A DNA stretch of 64,000 nucleotides. It comes from Branchiostoma floridae. Lineage: Eukaryota; Chordata; Leptocardii; Amphioxiformes; Branchiostomatidae. Shown piece after piece: positions 12,995 through 48,526 of the stretch. Each line of letters opens with the position of its first letter. Within the stretch, counting starts at the first letter, position 1. Where the stretch lies: contig NC_049980.1 in the NCBI RefSeq assembly GCF_000003815.2, positions 10,058,560 to 10,122,559 on the forward strand. Reading direction: 5' to 3'. Position numbers and translations under genes: made by a program. The notes beneath the pieces are model-generated. The model saw only the letters and a program-made list of their open reading frames with translations. It had not been told where the DNA came from and ran no database searches.

Positions 12995-13052
12995 TCGGGA
13001 CAAATGACTTTAGTTTTTCAACTCGGGACAAATGACTTTAGTTTTTCAACTC
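12995..13052. repeat. 28-bp tandem duplication
   Basis: Two adjacent, apparently identical copies of a unit beginning CGGGACAAATGACTTTAG, with a period of 28 bp. The lack of divergence suggests a recent slippage or replication event. Confidence 0.85.
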
Positions 13053-13225
13053 CAAGTTGGATGGTAGTACAACTCAACATATATTAGCTATATGGTATCT
13101 TTGTTTTAAAATCAGAACAACAATAGCCATGGAGATAAAATGTATTCGTACAGAATTGAACCAGTTGAGTTGACAGCGTAGTCAGTTGAATTGAGGTCAT
13201 TTAAAAAATAGTAGATGACCCTACT

Positions 13226-13465
13226 GTCCTTTTCCGTCAGTAGAGGAGTTATCATTGAACAGTTAAGAGCGATTTACCCTCAATATGGTGTTCTGGAGGA
13301 CAGTTGAATGAGGTGATTTGATTACGTTTCAACTTCCTTAAAAGTAGATGAAACATGAAACGCCTAATATAGATACTTTTTCCATCAGTAGGAGTTATCA
13401 AGATGGGTAGCGTTTAAGAGGCAGACAGCGATTCACCCTTAACGATGTTCTGAAGGACAGTTGAC
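13226..13465. repeat. Diverged direct duplication of about 145 bp period
   Basis: Two diverged copies share the blocks 'TTTTTCCRTCAGTAG', 'GGAGTTATCA', 'GCGATT', 'ACCCT' and 'GTTCTGRAGGACAGTTGA'. Copy 1 is about 13226-13318 and copy 2 about 13375-13465. It lies directly upstream of the inferred promoter of the dehydrogenase gene. Confidence 0.6.
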
Positions 13466-13602
13466 AGACCGACCCGCACGTTTGACACGGTAACCCATCA
13501 CGCCTGCTCAGCCACGCCCCCATACTTATGCCGCGCGCACGTCATGTGGGGAAGGCCATTGGGCGTCCGACACTACACACGTACTGCACGGCTGCGGCAA
13601 GG

Positions 13603-13669
13603 TATATATAACCGGCAAACCTCCGCTACACCCACTCTCATCACCCACCAGCTTCATACCTACTCACAG
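13603..13669 (+). promoter_or_regulatory. TATA promoter and non-coding first exon of the dehydrogenase gene
   Basis: TATATATA lies at 13603-13610. About 25-30 bp downstream is a pyrimidine-rich start region, and then a CAG followed by a GTAAGC donor (donor GT at 13670-13671). The next acceptor that fits is TTATTCTTATACAG, ending at 15767, 22 bp before the ATG at 15790. A GC-box-like CCACGCCCCC lies near 13515. I infer a short 5' UTR exon of about 35 nt joined to the first coding exon. Cap-site or RNA data would settle it. Confidence 0.6.
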
Positions 13670-15789
13670 GTAAGCCATGTCTAGCATTACTTACTTAACC
13701 TTAACTAGGACGGTAACAAACAAAAAAGTGACAATCTTTACTAGTAGATCTAACATTACGTAACCTACTTTTAGCCCATGCCGGTAAACGATAACATGGC
13801 GATCACTTCCGCGTTCAATATCAGCACAGAACCTCTTGCTGAGGTAAACTAGAGGCATGTCTTGCCTCTTAGTATGATGTACACGTCTGAAATGTCTAGA
13901 CTAGGTTAAAACCGTGATCGATCAACTTGCCTAATGAATTATTCAATGCCCTTGGAGTGGGGAGAGGGGAGGGGGTCGAGAAGCCGGTAGGTCGAACGTT
14001 GGCTTTGAGTATGACCTTCATGGTGAAACAAGAAGCCATGGCCGAGCAGAGGGGACGGGCTATAGATAGATGCGATCATGATACAGCTGCCAATAGAACT
14101 CCCAGTTTGAAATTTTGAGCTAAATGAGGCCCTTGATCCAACTGTAACGTTTTGATTCTGGTGGAATGTGATCTCACCTAAATCTGCCCCCAAAATTTTA
14201 TTCTGAATATTGTGTCATGAACACTTAAGGGGATGATTTTGGCATCTAACCACAACAGAAAAATTTCCATGTCACTTATTTCTAGCAGCAGTCGTTTCAA
14301 CTGTTTTGTGATGAACTTCTGAACGTTAACGGTAAAGTTAGATGTATTGAATTTGTCATTAATATTTAACCATGTCAAGGCCTGATTTTAAATCCTAACA
14401 TAATGCCTTAACCACCCAGACACTGGGATGGTTTAGGATGAATCTCTTGTAACCACAGTGACAATCACCAGATCATCATCTATCTTATATCATCACGCGA
14501 ACACACACTGATGCTTTTGACCTTGACAGAGGTTATCATGGTACAAGTACATGGCACTGATATGTCTTATATGCTAGTTAGTGTATAATTTGCATTGGAA
14601 GGAGCATACACGTTTAATATTGGAATGCACGACATGATATCATGTTACCAGAAAATAATTTTTAAGAGCGTTCCCATGAAATATGTTCGCCATATGCCAG
14701 TGGTTCGCTTGAGAGGTTACATCATTACCGTGTGTGCCTCATCTGTCAAGTGGCCGCCATTTTAAAAGGTGCATTGCACGACCTGTAGTGTTATAACACG
14801 TTACATGTAACATTACTGTAGAAGCTTTTCATTCTGACTTAGTGTGCAGAGCCACACCTGTTCAATGTTTATTATAAATACTAGTGTATTCCAATCATAT
14901 TTCAGGTGAAAGGCAAATGCTGATAAAAGATCACTGAAAAAAAATATTAGGGAAACATTAGCCCTTTTTGTGCATACAATTTTTTTTTCCTTTTTTAAGT
15001 CAGTGACTGGTTATTTCAACGCTCTAAATGAAATGTGAGGAACTTTGAGGTGTTACATTACAGGAATCACAGAAACTGTATACTGTACAGTACAAAGTAT
15101 GTCTAGACATTGTGTCACAATGTAACGTTAAGACTAGATGCACTAAATAACCCCTGAATTTACACCTTAAATCCATTCAAATGTAAGAATTATTTTGTTA
15201 CATACTTCAAGGATATTTCATATGATCCCTTTTCAGAGTTATATTGTAAGAGACACCAGAGGGCATTTTATGAAACTAGTGAAAGGGTCATTGACCTACA
15301 GTTCACTACATTCTGGGACAAGAATAACATGGATTTGGCACCAACTCTACTTACCCCTTATAGAAGCACATGCAGCATTTTGCCTTGCATTTTTGCATGC
15401 AATAAGCATTGAATTCAGATGAATCTTTCTAAGGCTAAATGGTATAACCTTCTGTTATGACAATTGTAGTGCTAAACAAAAAAATGGCATTAACTTAAGT
15501 TTGAGATATGAAATCTGCTTTGTCACTGTGAATAGGGTGTAACTTAGATATGTGTAATTGTGTAAATCAAGAGGACACACCTGGGTACACAGCAAACAAG
15601 GTCACTCCAGGTCATAACGTTATAATTTGGCCAATATTACACAGACATATGATTTGAGCAGAGCGGATTTGTTTACTTAAAAGTTTATCATTGTATGGTT
15701 TAGATGATCAACTCTACCAACTCTTCTGTCCACTGTACCCCCAGGCTTGACTGTTATTCTTATACAGACCACAGACATCAACCTAAGCT

Positions 15790-18700
15790 ATGGCAGACAA
15801 ACCGTTGGTGGTTGCGTCCCTGGCTGACCATGAGCTGTATGTGAAGATAGTGGAGGAACACTTCCGGGTGGTGTGGTGGGAGGACTACATCAAGGGCCCA
15901 GAGAAGTACAACAATGACATCCAGGGGATACTGGTGGATGCTTATGGCAGAGTGAGTAAAATCGTTATACATGTACATGTAATTTACCTTGGTGTAGGTA
16001 CCCAACCTAAGTGCCCATTACTACCCAATCTTGCTGTAGTGAGTAAAATCATTATAATTCACCTTGCCAGTAGTACTGTACCCAATCTGAGTAATGCGGC
16101 TGTTAATGTGCTCGAGGCACCTCCTCAAACACACGGCTCACATTTTATGTCCCTTCCAAAAGACAAATGCAATCCCTTACAACATGTCCAAGCTGAGCCA
16201 ACCCTGGGATTAAACTCAGGCCCATGGATCCATGGAATTGGATCTAGATTGCCAAGCAGTGGGTTTGCATTACCGTTTGGCCACAGAGACATGTTACGAT
16301 AAGCATCTCTGCTGAACTCAGTAGCTTAGCAATCAAAAATTTGTATCAAACAACAACTATAAGAACTAATGAATAATGTTTGGTGAGAGGAGGTGGTTGC
16401 TCCAGACAGCAGAGTCTTGAAACTACGTAAAATTTAAGACAGGACATATTTGTGTGGCTTATGCCTGGAGGTGGTTGTCTGTGCCAGGTGGTTGGCCGGA
16501 TGTTTGACTGTAAATCAAGCTCTGAATGTCAAACAGATACTTCAAGAATGGAGACTGCAATAGTACAACAGTGATGACATTAGATTTTGTTTTTGTCCTT
16601 AAATATTAAGGACAAATTAATAACAGACCAGCATTGTTTTGATGAAAAGGGGGCTGACATTGGGGAGTCCAGTCTTCATACTTGTTTGAATCATTATAGC
16701 ATTGGAATTGGACCTTTAACCGATTGGGTCTGAGCTTTATCAATTAGTAATGATTGTCACGCACTTAACTTCAGCCTGTCAGGTAGGGGTAGCGCTGGCT
16801 TGTTTCCAAACCTCGGGCAATCTGATCATGAACAATCAAATATAGATGTATAATATTGCTCTTCCAGCTGAAGCGTGTGGACGGCTCACTCCTGGACCAC
16901 CTGCCCAACCTGAAGATTGTCAGCACCTTGAGTGTGGGAACAGACCATCTGGATCTGGAGGTAAGTTCAAGGGGGAGGGGGGTTCATAACCACCTGCTGT
17001 TAAAATCTGTAAATCACAGCATGTAGTACCTGTTCTGTTTATAGTACCGTATTCAAAATTGGAGCTTTGTTTTCAATCTACAAAAAAGTTCCTCTTAAAC
17101 TGTTTAGATAATATACATTGTAAAAATTTGAACTACAAAAACTTGACTTAATCTGTAGTTTGTACCATGGAAGTTGTGATGTTTGATAATTTGGTTTCTA
17201 CGTAGCTGCTGTTCAAGAGAGGGATCAAGGTGTCCCGTGTGCCAGATGTGAGCAGTGACTGTGTGGCGGACTGGGGAATCACCTTACTGGTCGGGATGGC
17301 CAGACGTATTGTGGAAGGTATGAGTGACTGGAATAGGAACAATACATTGTAATGTCTATGTTTGTAAATACACTGTACATGTTTTCTAACACCCTTAGTC
17401 ATGATCTTACCGTTTATAGTCTGTTGTTCCTTGTCTTACAGGGGTTAGAATCATACAGTACTTGCACATCAATATGGTCACCTGATGACTGAGTCCCAGG
17501 TACCTCAGACAGTGTTCTGGGTGTTCAGGCTAAATAATGTATTGAAAAGGGGTAGAAATCTTGTGATGATCTTTCTGCGCCGCTTCACTTGGTTTACCCT
17601 TACAATGACCTTTATGTACACAAATAGAGCTCATTGATGAGAGTAGGGACTTATACATGTATGCTTATTTTGCACAAAAATTGATAGAATCTACAATGGA
17701 AGAAGGAATTAGATCTATTCAACAAAGTTCAATATCACACATCTTGTGTCACTGCGTGCTCATCAGAGAGCAAATGAAAGGTTGCAGAGATACATTTTTT
17801 GCTACGTTGTGAATGAATTTAGTGAGTGTCTTCTCTCAATGCACTTTGGCCATGGGTGCATGTATTTGTGAAAAATGGTGCTGGAAAAGTATGCAAAAGA
17901 TGATATGTTCCTTGTTAATTCTAGGTGTTGATTCAGCCAAGAACCCCGCTACTCCTTTTGACTTTAACATCATGGGGAAGAAGATCACTGGTTCCACCAT
18001 TGGTGTTGTTGGGTTTGGGAGAATTGGTAAGCAACAATGCCTCATCGTTTATTGTTCAAACACTGTCCTTCATAATGATTGTTCTCTGAGTGTGGTGAAA
18101 AAATAAGATGGGAAGTAAAATGAAAACATGCAGACCCCCATGTATGTGTATGGTCAGGGCAAGTATTAGCAAGTTATCAGAAAAATAAACGAAGTATGAC
18201 TGCGGATGTTGTTAAATACTACAGTTATAATTATCATGCCACATGTTATATTTGAAACATATAAAAACAGGAATGTATATCATGTCTGATGGATAAACCT
18301 GCTGTTTCTTCTAGGTTACAAGATTGCTGAGCGAGCCTATGGATTCAGCATGAAGGTCCTGTACTACGATGTCTTCCGGCGGTGAGTTTCTTGTAGCCTG
18401 ACTAAATCACACTCTTAGCAGCCCAACTGACTGACCAGTGCAGTACAATCAACAAAATATAGCATAAACATTCATTGCAATGTATATCATCATCAATTTT
18501 CATTTTTTGTCGAGATTGAGGAAAAGCCAAAAAGCAGTTACTCAAGCAGCTGGATATGATTTTAGAAACAGTCAGACATTTCAGATAGTATCCACTATCT
18601 TTCATCAGTGACACTGACATGTGTGGGGAAAAGTTGTGAAAAATTTGTTTGTTGCTTTAAAATTAAAGTGCTACAAGTTGTAGAACAATTTAAGCAAACA

Positions 18701-19908
18701 AGCTTCAAAGAGTAATTAATTCTTGGTACACTACTGCAGACAGTAAAACTTATTAAAACAGGTGCATGACAGAAAAGCTGCAGTTTTCAAATGACCTGCT
18801 AGATGGCATGCATGTACATGTTGGTAAGCACCCTGTCCTAGGTGCTGAAATGACTTCAAATGGTATACCCAATATTAAACATCCTGGGAAGCCTTCCCAC
18901 TGTCACGATTAGTCAGGCCATATCACAAAATGTTTGTTAACATCGTTACTGTGTATTCAGCTGGTTCAGGCTTATAAGAATCCATCTTGTTTCAGATCGG
19001 AGGAAGAAGAGAAGAAGATCGGTGCTACATATTACAGTTCTGTGGATGAGATGCTGCCCCACTGTGACTTTGTGATACTGATCGTACCGCTGCTGCCCAC
19101 CACCCGCGGGATGATCGGCAAGAAACAGTTTGAATTGATGAAGAACTCCGCTATCTTAGTCAATGTTGCAAGAGGTTAGTTGAAATCAATTATGCTTTTT
19201 CAGATTTAACAAATTGTTGAGTAAATAGATGAAACTATAATTTTCATATCACACATTGGTATAAAAGTGGACAATTTATCAAAAAATCATAAATTTTTCA
19301 GAAAGATCTGCAGCAGATGCTGCTATAGGGATAAATCTATGAAAACAATGTAGTTATTCAGATGATACATACCATCCAGAAGAAAAGGATCTGTAAAGGG
19401 CAAAAAGATCTTTTGTTAAAAGAAATATTCTGTTAGATACAGAGCAAAGATAACACTATACACAAACCTGCAAGAAAAAGATAACTTGTATCCTGCATCC
19501 ATCACTCTGTCATGATCACATGCAGGTATATCCACATCCTGTGCTTACAGTACAAGTATGTACATACAGATTGGGTACTAGTACTACCTTACTTCAGTTT
19601 GTCATGTTTGATTGAAAACCCTGCTTTCAGCCCAAGTCATAGACCAAGATGCACTTGTGGAGGCCCTGAAGAACAAGACCATCCGTTCAGCGGCCATCGA
19701 CGTTACTTACCCGGAGCCCCTCCCTGACGACCACCCGCTCCGTTTCCTGGACAACATCATCATCACGCCTCACATGGGGGCCAACAGCGAGGAATCCCGC
19801 CGCGGCGTGGTGGTGGCCGGGGTGAAGAGCTGCATCGCCGGCGTGAAAGGGGAGCCTATCCCCAACGAGGTGCTGCCACCTACCCAGAAACCAGGAAAGC
19901 TGCACTAA
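15790..19908 (+). CDS. GRHPR-like: D-2-hydroxyacid dehydrogenase, glyoxylate/hydroxypyruvate reductase-like
   Basis: Seven coding exons join in frame into 330 residues: 15790-15951, 16868-16960, 17206-17317, 17925-18026, 18315-18381, 18996-19174 and 19631-19908, all with GT-AG introns. The protein is expected to reduce 2-ketoacids such as glyoxylate or hydroxypyruvate to D-2-hydroxyacids with NAD(P)H. Visible features are the Rossmann motif GFGRIG (152-157), Asp175 at the end of the second Rossmann strand (usually NAD(H)-preferring), and the catalytic triad Arg238 in 'NVAR', Glu267 in 'YPEPLP' and His286 in 'TPHMG'. The residue after Arg238 is Ala instead of the near-universal Gly and is encoded across the exon 6/7 junction. 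Length is normal for the family. No signal peptide is seen, so it is probably cytosolic. The exact substrate cannot be read from sequence; 2-ketogluconate or other ketoacid reductase activity is also possible. Confidence 0.92.
16039..16058 (+). promoter_or_regulatory. Duplicated in-frame 5' splice donor in intron 1 of the dehydrogenase gene
   Basis: The sequence AGTGAGTAAAATC followed by RTTATA occurs at the exon 1 donor (15951-15969) and again 87 bp downstream (16038-16056). Using the second donor would add exactly 29 codons with no stop. The first donor gives the family-typical protein, so it is taken as the main site. Confidence 0.5.
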
Positions 19909-20851
19909 ACAACGAGCAGCTCTCCTGGGTTTGAGCTTCAGGCCCGTCACTAACAAAAGGAGCTTGTGCTTCAATCTGCACATCACCATTCTTATAACTT
20001 ACTAGTACAGATCAGTACATGCTCACCATGTAGACTTGTAAAAGTCAAGATTCAAGTTCAAAGAGTTTATAAAAACAGTTTATGTAAAAAGTTTGTGAAT
20101 TTCAGTCTGAAAAGAGCAATAAGATTTAGATGGAGAGAGCATCAGAATGGTGTACTCTAGCGCTTTCAGCTTTGCTGGAGGCACATCTTTATATTGGCTT
20201 ATGAGAGGTATGTGAGTTAAGGAAGCAGCTACATAATGAACTTAGTTCTGTATTTGTTTAGCTGGTATATTATATATAACAGCCCTTCAGCATATAACAC
20301 CAGCTTCTGTGTTATAGCTATATGAGTCTTCAGTCCATGTTGTATATTTACATCTATATAGTACATTAATTGTCTTTCAGCTTGTCTGTATGTGCTGTGG
20401 CTAAGGCTGAACTCTAAAGCTGGTCCCAGCATAGAGATTTCATGCACTTAAATAATTGTTCTGTAAGGTACAGGGTATGTCAGGAGCTGAGCTGCAAGGG
20501 AATTTTCTTTTTGTAGCATAACTTTTGCCACGCCTATTATGTTGCCATGACTGACTCAGAGGCTCTTGCCATGGCTGGCAGTATTGCCTGGCACGGAAGC
20601 TACCACAGCTGTTATTTGAAATGATCCAGTGCTGAACTCTGCTGCAGGGGTAAGGAATTGTTTTCATGACAATTTAATTGTGACTTATCTGTATTTATTT
20701 CATATGTTTGGATAGAGATTGCAATCTGGTAAAATCAGTGATTCTGCTGGTAGAGATACACTTTTTGTACCTATCAAAATCTACAGTTTTCTGTGCATGT
20801 GGAGACTAGCTTGAAAGAGAAAACTTAAAAACTTCTGTTCATATCACTTTA

Positions 20852-20857
20852 AATAAA
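20852..20857 (+). terminator. Candidate polyadenylation signal of the dehydrogenase gene
   Basis: AATAAA lies about 0.95 kb after the stop codon, the first perfect hexamer I see downstream. A second AATAAA lies at about 21876. The 3' UTR would be roughly 0.97 or 2.0 kb long. Confidence 0.4.
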
Positions 20858-20859
20858 TG

Positions 20860-23800
20860 GATTTGTGTGAAACTCAGGATCTACTTTTCCTATAATGGGA
20901 CTGACCACCCTAACACATTCCTAGCAACCTGACCGGAGTAAGGTCGACACTCTGATTGCAATCCATACTAGCAGAATCTGCAATTTTGCGGGATTGCAAA
21001 CTCTACCCTGACATAAGTGTCTGTTTCATGTCCATGTATCTGTCTGTGTTTTCTGTTGAACAGATGCTCCAGTCCATGATGTACTGAACATCTTACATTT
21101 GTCATAACATCATCTCTAACCAGACCCTACTACAAGTGCATCCATGTTGTGTTTACATAATGTTTTGTATTTTTGGAAAGGTGGAACTTTAAGGGGAAAT
21201 TCTGGAATTTTTTAAAATTTGGCTTGTGTGGTAGTGCAATGTCTGTGAGATTTGTCTGTATTTAAACCAACTGTAACATCTATTGAGAAGTGTGGAACAG
21301 GCAGCTGAGATCAGTAACAAAGAAATGTTAACACCTCATTAGAGTGTGGGATTGTATTTGCTTGATCTTTATATTGCTGTAAAATGAATTGAAAGTTAAG
21401 GCTTTCCAAAGATACATTATATAATGCAGATAGTAAGGTAAGAACAGATATCAAAATGACCGCACAAAATTTTATTGTGATGTGGGTGGGGGGTAAGGAG
21501 TGGTGCTAATAAGGTAACGTTTAGTCATTGACAGGACAAGATAGCATGGTTCTGGGAAGAGTCACAGCTGACATTTGCTGCTCATGTTGTTAAGTCCTGC
21601 TTTGAGATGTGACTGTTGTCTCTTGGGTACACAGGTCTGTTTTCAGAATGATGTTTCTAAGCTAAGCCCTGGATGGTTCTGGATAAATCTTACATGAAAG
21701 ATACTGTTGCAGCTAGCTAAGGCCTTGAGAAAGCCTGTGTACACAGGCTGTATACAAGTGCTGCTATAGATGGTAAAGTATATTCAAAAGTATTTCTGTA
21801 GATGTCACTGAGGCGTGTTTAAGATATAAACATCTAGTTTGTGGATCATCTTGATTGTACGGATCACTACAGACCAATAAATTCATATATTACCATAAAC
21901 CAGCTTGGCAAGTTCTGTTGTTGTATGAAGCAGGTGGGTCATGCATACTATTAAACTTCATGGATACATCTAATGTTACATTGTAGAGAATACAACATGG
22001 CATATTGTGTATCACCTGGGGTACCAGCCCTCCCACAGGTTGGAGCGTGGAAGCTCAAATGGCAATTTGAACCCTACATGTATGAAAGCCCATGGGGTAA
22101 AATACAGACTGATCCAAAACACCCGTATTGAGCTTTATCAAGGCAAAGATTTGACCAAAATGTCACAAGTTATTCCTCAGTAAACATACTTGTAATTCAA
22201 TCTAACAATGGAATGATGAAGTCATGTACATCATGCAACAACAACAAAAAACCATCTGTGCAAATTTTTTGAGCACACAAACAAAACACACACACAGAAA
22301 TTTAGATATAATTTTCATTTAATTCCAAAGATTCCATTATATATATCAGGGTAGTATGTACCAATGATATCAACAACAAGTTACTGGCATCAATTATGTT
22401 GACACAGTGTTTGGCTAGTTTGAATTCATATTTCATTGTACAGTTCAGTTGGCTATTGGTGCACATATGTCAGATAATATAAGTTGCATTTTATCTTACT
22501 ACGTTTTCTTTTCATGAGCTTGTCTACAAAACTCAAATTAACAGGACTAACTGAACAATATTCTCAAAGATAGATTAATTGAAAACATTAAAGCATTAAA
22601 AGGGATCAAGAAGAAGTCTTGTTACACTCTAAATCTCTGTACAAGTGGCCATTTCATCTTTAGGCAACCTTAAATTGAAGTAGGTTTCTAGTTAATATGA
22701 GTTTAAGCAGTGACCGTAGAATTGTAGATGTTGCATTTAGTCAAGGGGGAGATTTCTTATAAAATGGGAAAGCAATTTGCATGAGGTAGCTGATGGGGAA
22801 AAATAGTTTAAGATGTAGAAAACAGTAAAGTAATGTGAAAGGTAAGTCTAGGGGGAATAAGGACTTTCATGAGATGCTTTCATAGGCCTTTGAACCCATG
22901 CCACAACCACTGTACATTGCATAGTAAGACATGTAGATGTACAAACTTAAGAAGTGATATGGCTCTTACAGTTTGTTCGACATGAGAAAAAAAATTTAAT
23001 AATTACAAGAAATATTTGAACTTCCTTCTCATTCTTACTCCATTAAACTATTGTGGACTGACTTTTGATACTTTCTTAAAACCATGTAAAACTTTTCAAA
23101 CTCAGACACATTGTGATCAGCCCAAATAAAATGGCCATGAGATTTTTGTGGTAGACACAACCCTTCAGCGATTACCATATTGAGTAATATGTTTAAACAT
23201 TCTGCATATATTTTGTAGCTACTGAAAAAGCTCCAAAAACATATCGAGCACAACATACAATGCTTTTCCGAGCTTGCCATGTGACACACTGTAAAGAAAA
23301 TGAGACCACTAGTATCCTGCCCTATAAAAAAAATATATATAACATAGCTACACAAAGATTTAGAAAACATAACTTGTACAGTCTCTTTGTATAAGGTTCT
23401 AAAAAAATTAGGAAAAAACATCCCTACATTGGCCGTGCTGCATTGTAAGCAATAAGTAACAAAGTGTATCTGTACTTGTACTAGCCAATTTTACAAATAT
23501 ACATAAACATATATCCAATAACACCAATATTTTGAACAATTGCATGGCCATTCAAGAAACATCCATGTGCATCCCCAAATAACTTTACTTTTCTCAACCA
23601 TTCTTTTCCTTGTGGAGTATACTTACAATAAACAAAAGACTTTATATTTCCAGATACATTTGCTTTAAAACACACATGCACCCATCCATGGGTAATTGCT
23701 ATCCGTTTACTCGTTATCTTCTACTGCACTCCGATAAAACCTTGCCTAACTTCAGACCTGCATATCAAACATATTGCGGATCTTGAGGATGTGGCTTTGT

Positions 23801-23979
23801 TTGTTTTCTGTTCACACTGCAATTCACTTATCTGCAATGGGTTCCTTAGTTCTACCGTACTTTGTGTTTGTCATGATATGTCTGCCCCCCTATGTATACC
23901 AATGCCTCCTCCCTTCTCTATGTATCTATCCTTTCTGTATAACCCAACCTGATATGTCCTGTTCATGTAGACTTCTCAA
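20860..23979. other. Convergent 3' region between two genes
   Basis: No coding exon is supported here. It holds the end of the plus-strand dehydrogenase transcript and the 3' UTR of the minus-strand AGTPBP1 transcript. A minus-strand ATTAAA-type signal lies at about 22994-22999, about 1 kb after the AGTPBP1 stop. The short open frames at 23035-23681 on the minus strand are A/T-rich and probably untranslated. Confidence 0.45.

Positions 23980-48526
<24,547 letters not shown>

Larger units (their letters stand above)
10651..13500. other. Intergenic stretch, no supported gene
   Basis: No open frame here has a recognisable domain or a convincing splice context. The longest, at 11124-11567 (+, 147 codons), has a Tyr/Lys/Ser-rich composition typical of chance reading. 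Two small duplications near 13.0 and 13.3 kb are listed separately. Confidence 0.5.

Noticed and set aside
16105-16275. tRNA-derived SINE-like sequence (GGGATTAAACTCAGG)
   Set aside because: The B-box match is poor and no A box, tail or second copy was identified.
15952-16302. Extension of the first dehydrogenase exon as a 170-codon frame
   Set aside because: Sequence past 15951 is intron by splice consensus and homology; only the duplicated donor is kept as a separate observation.
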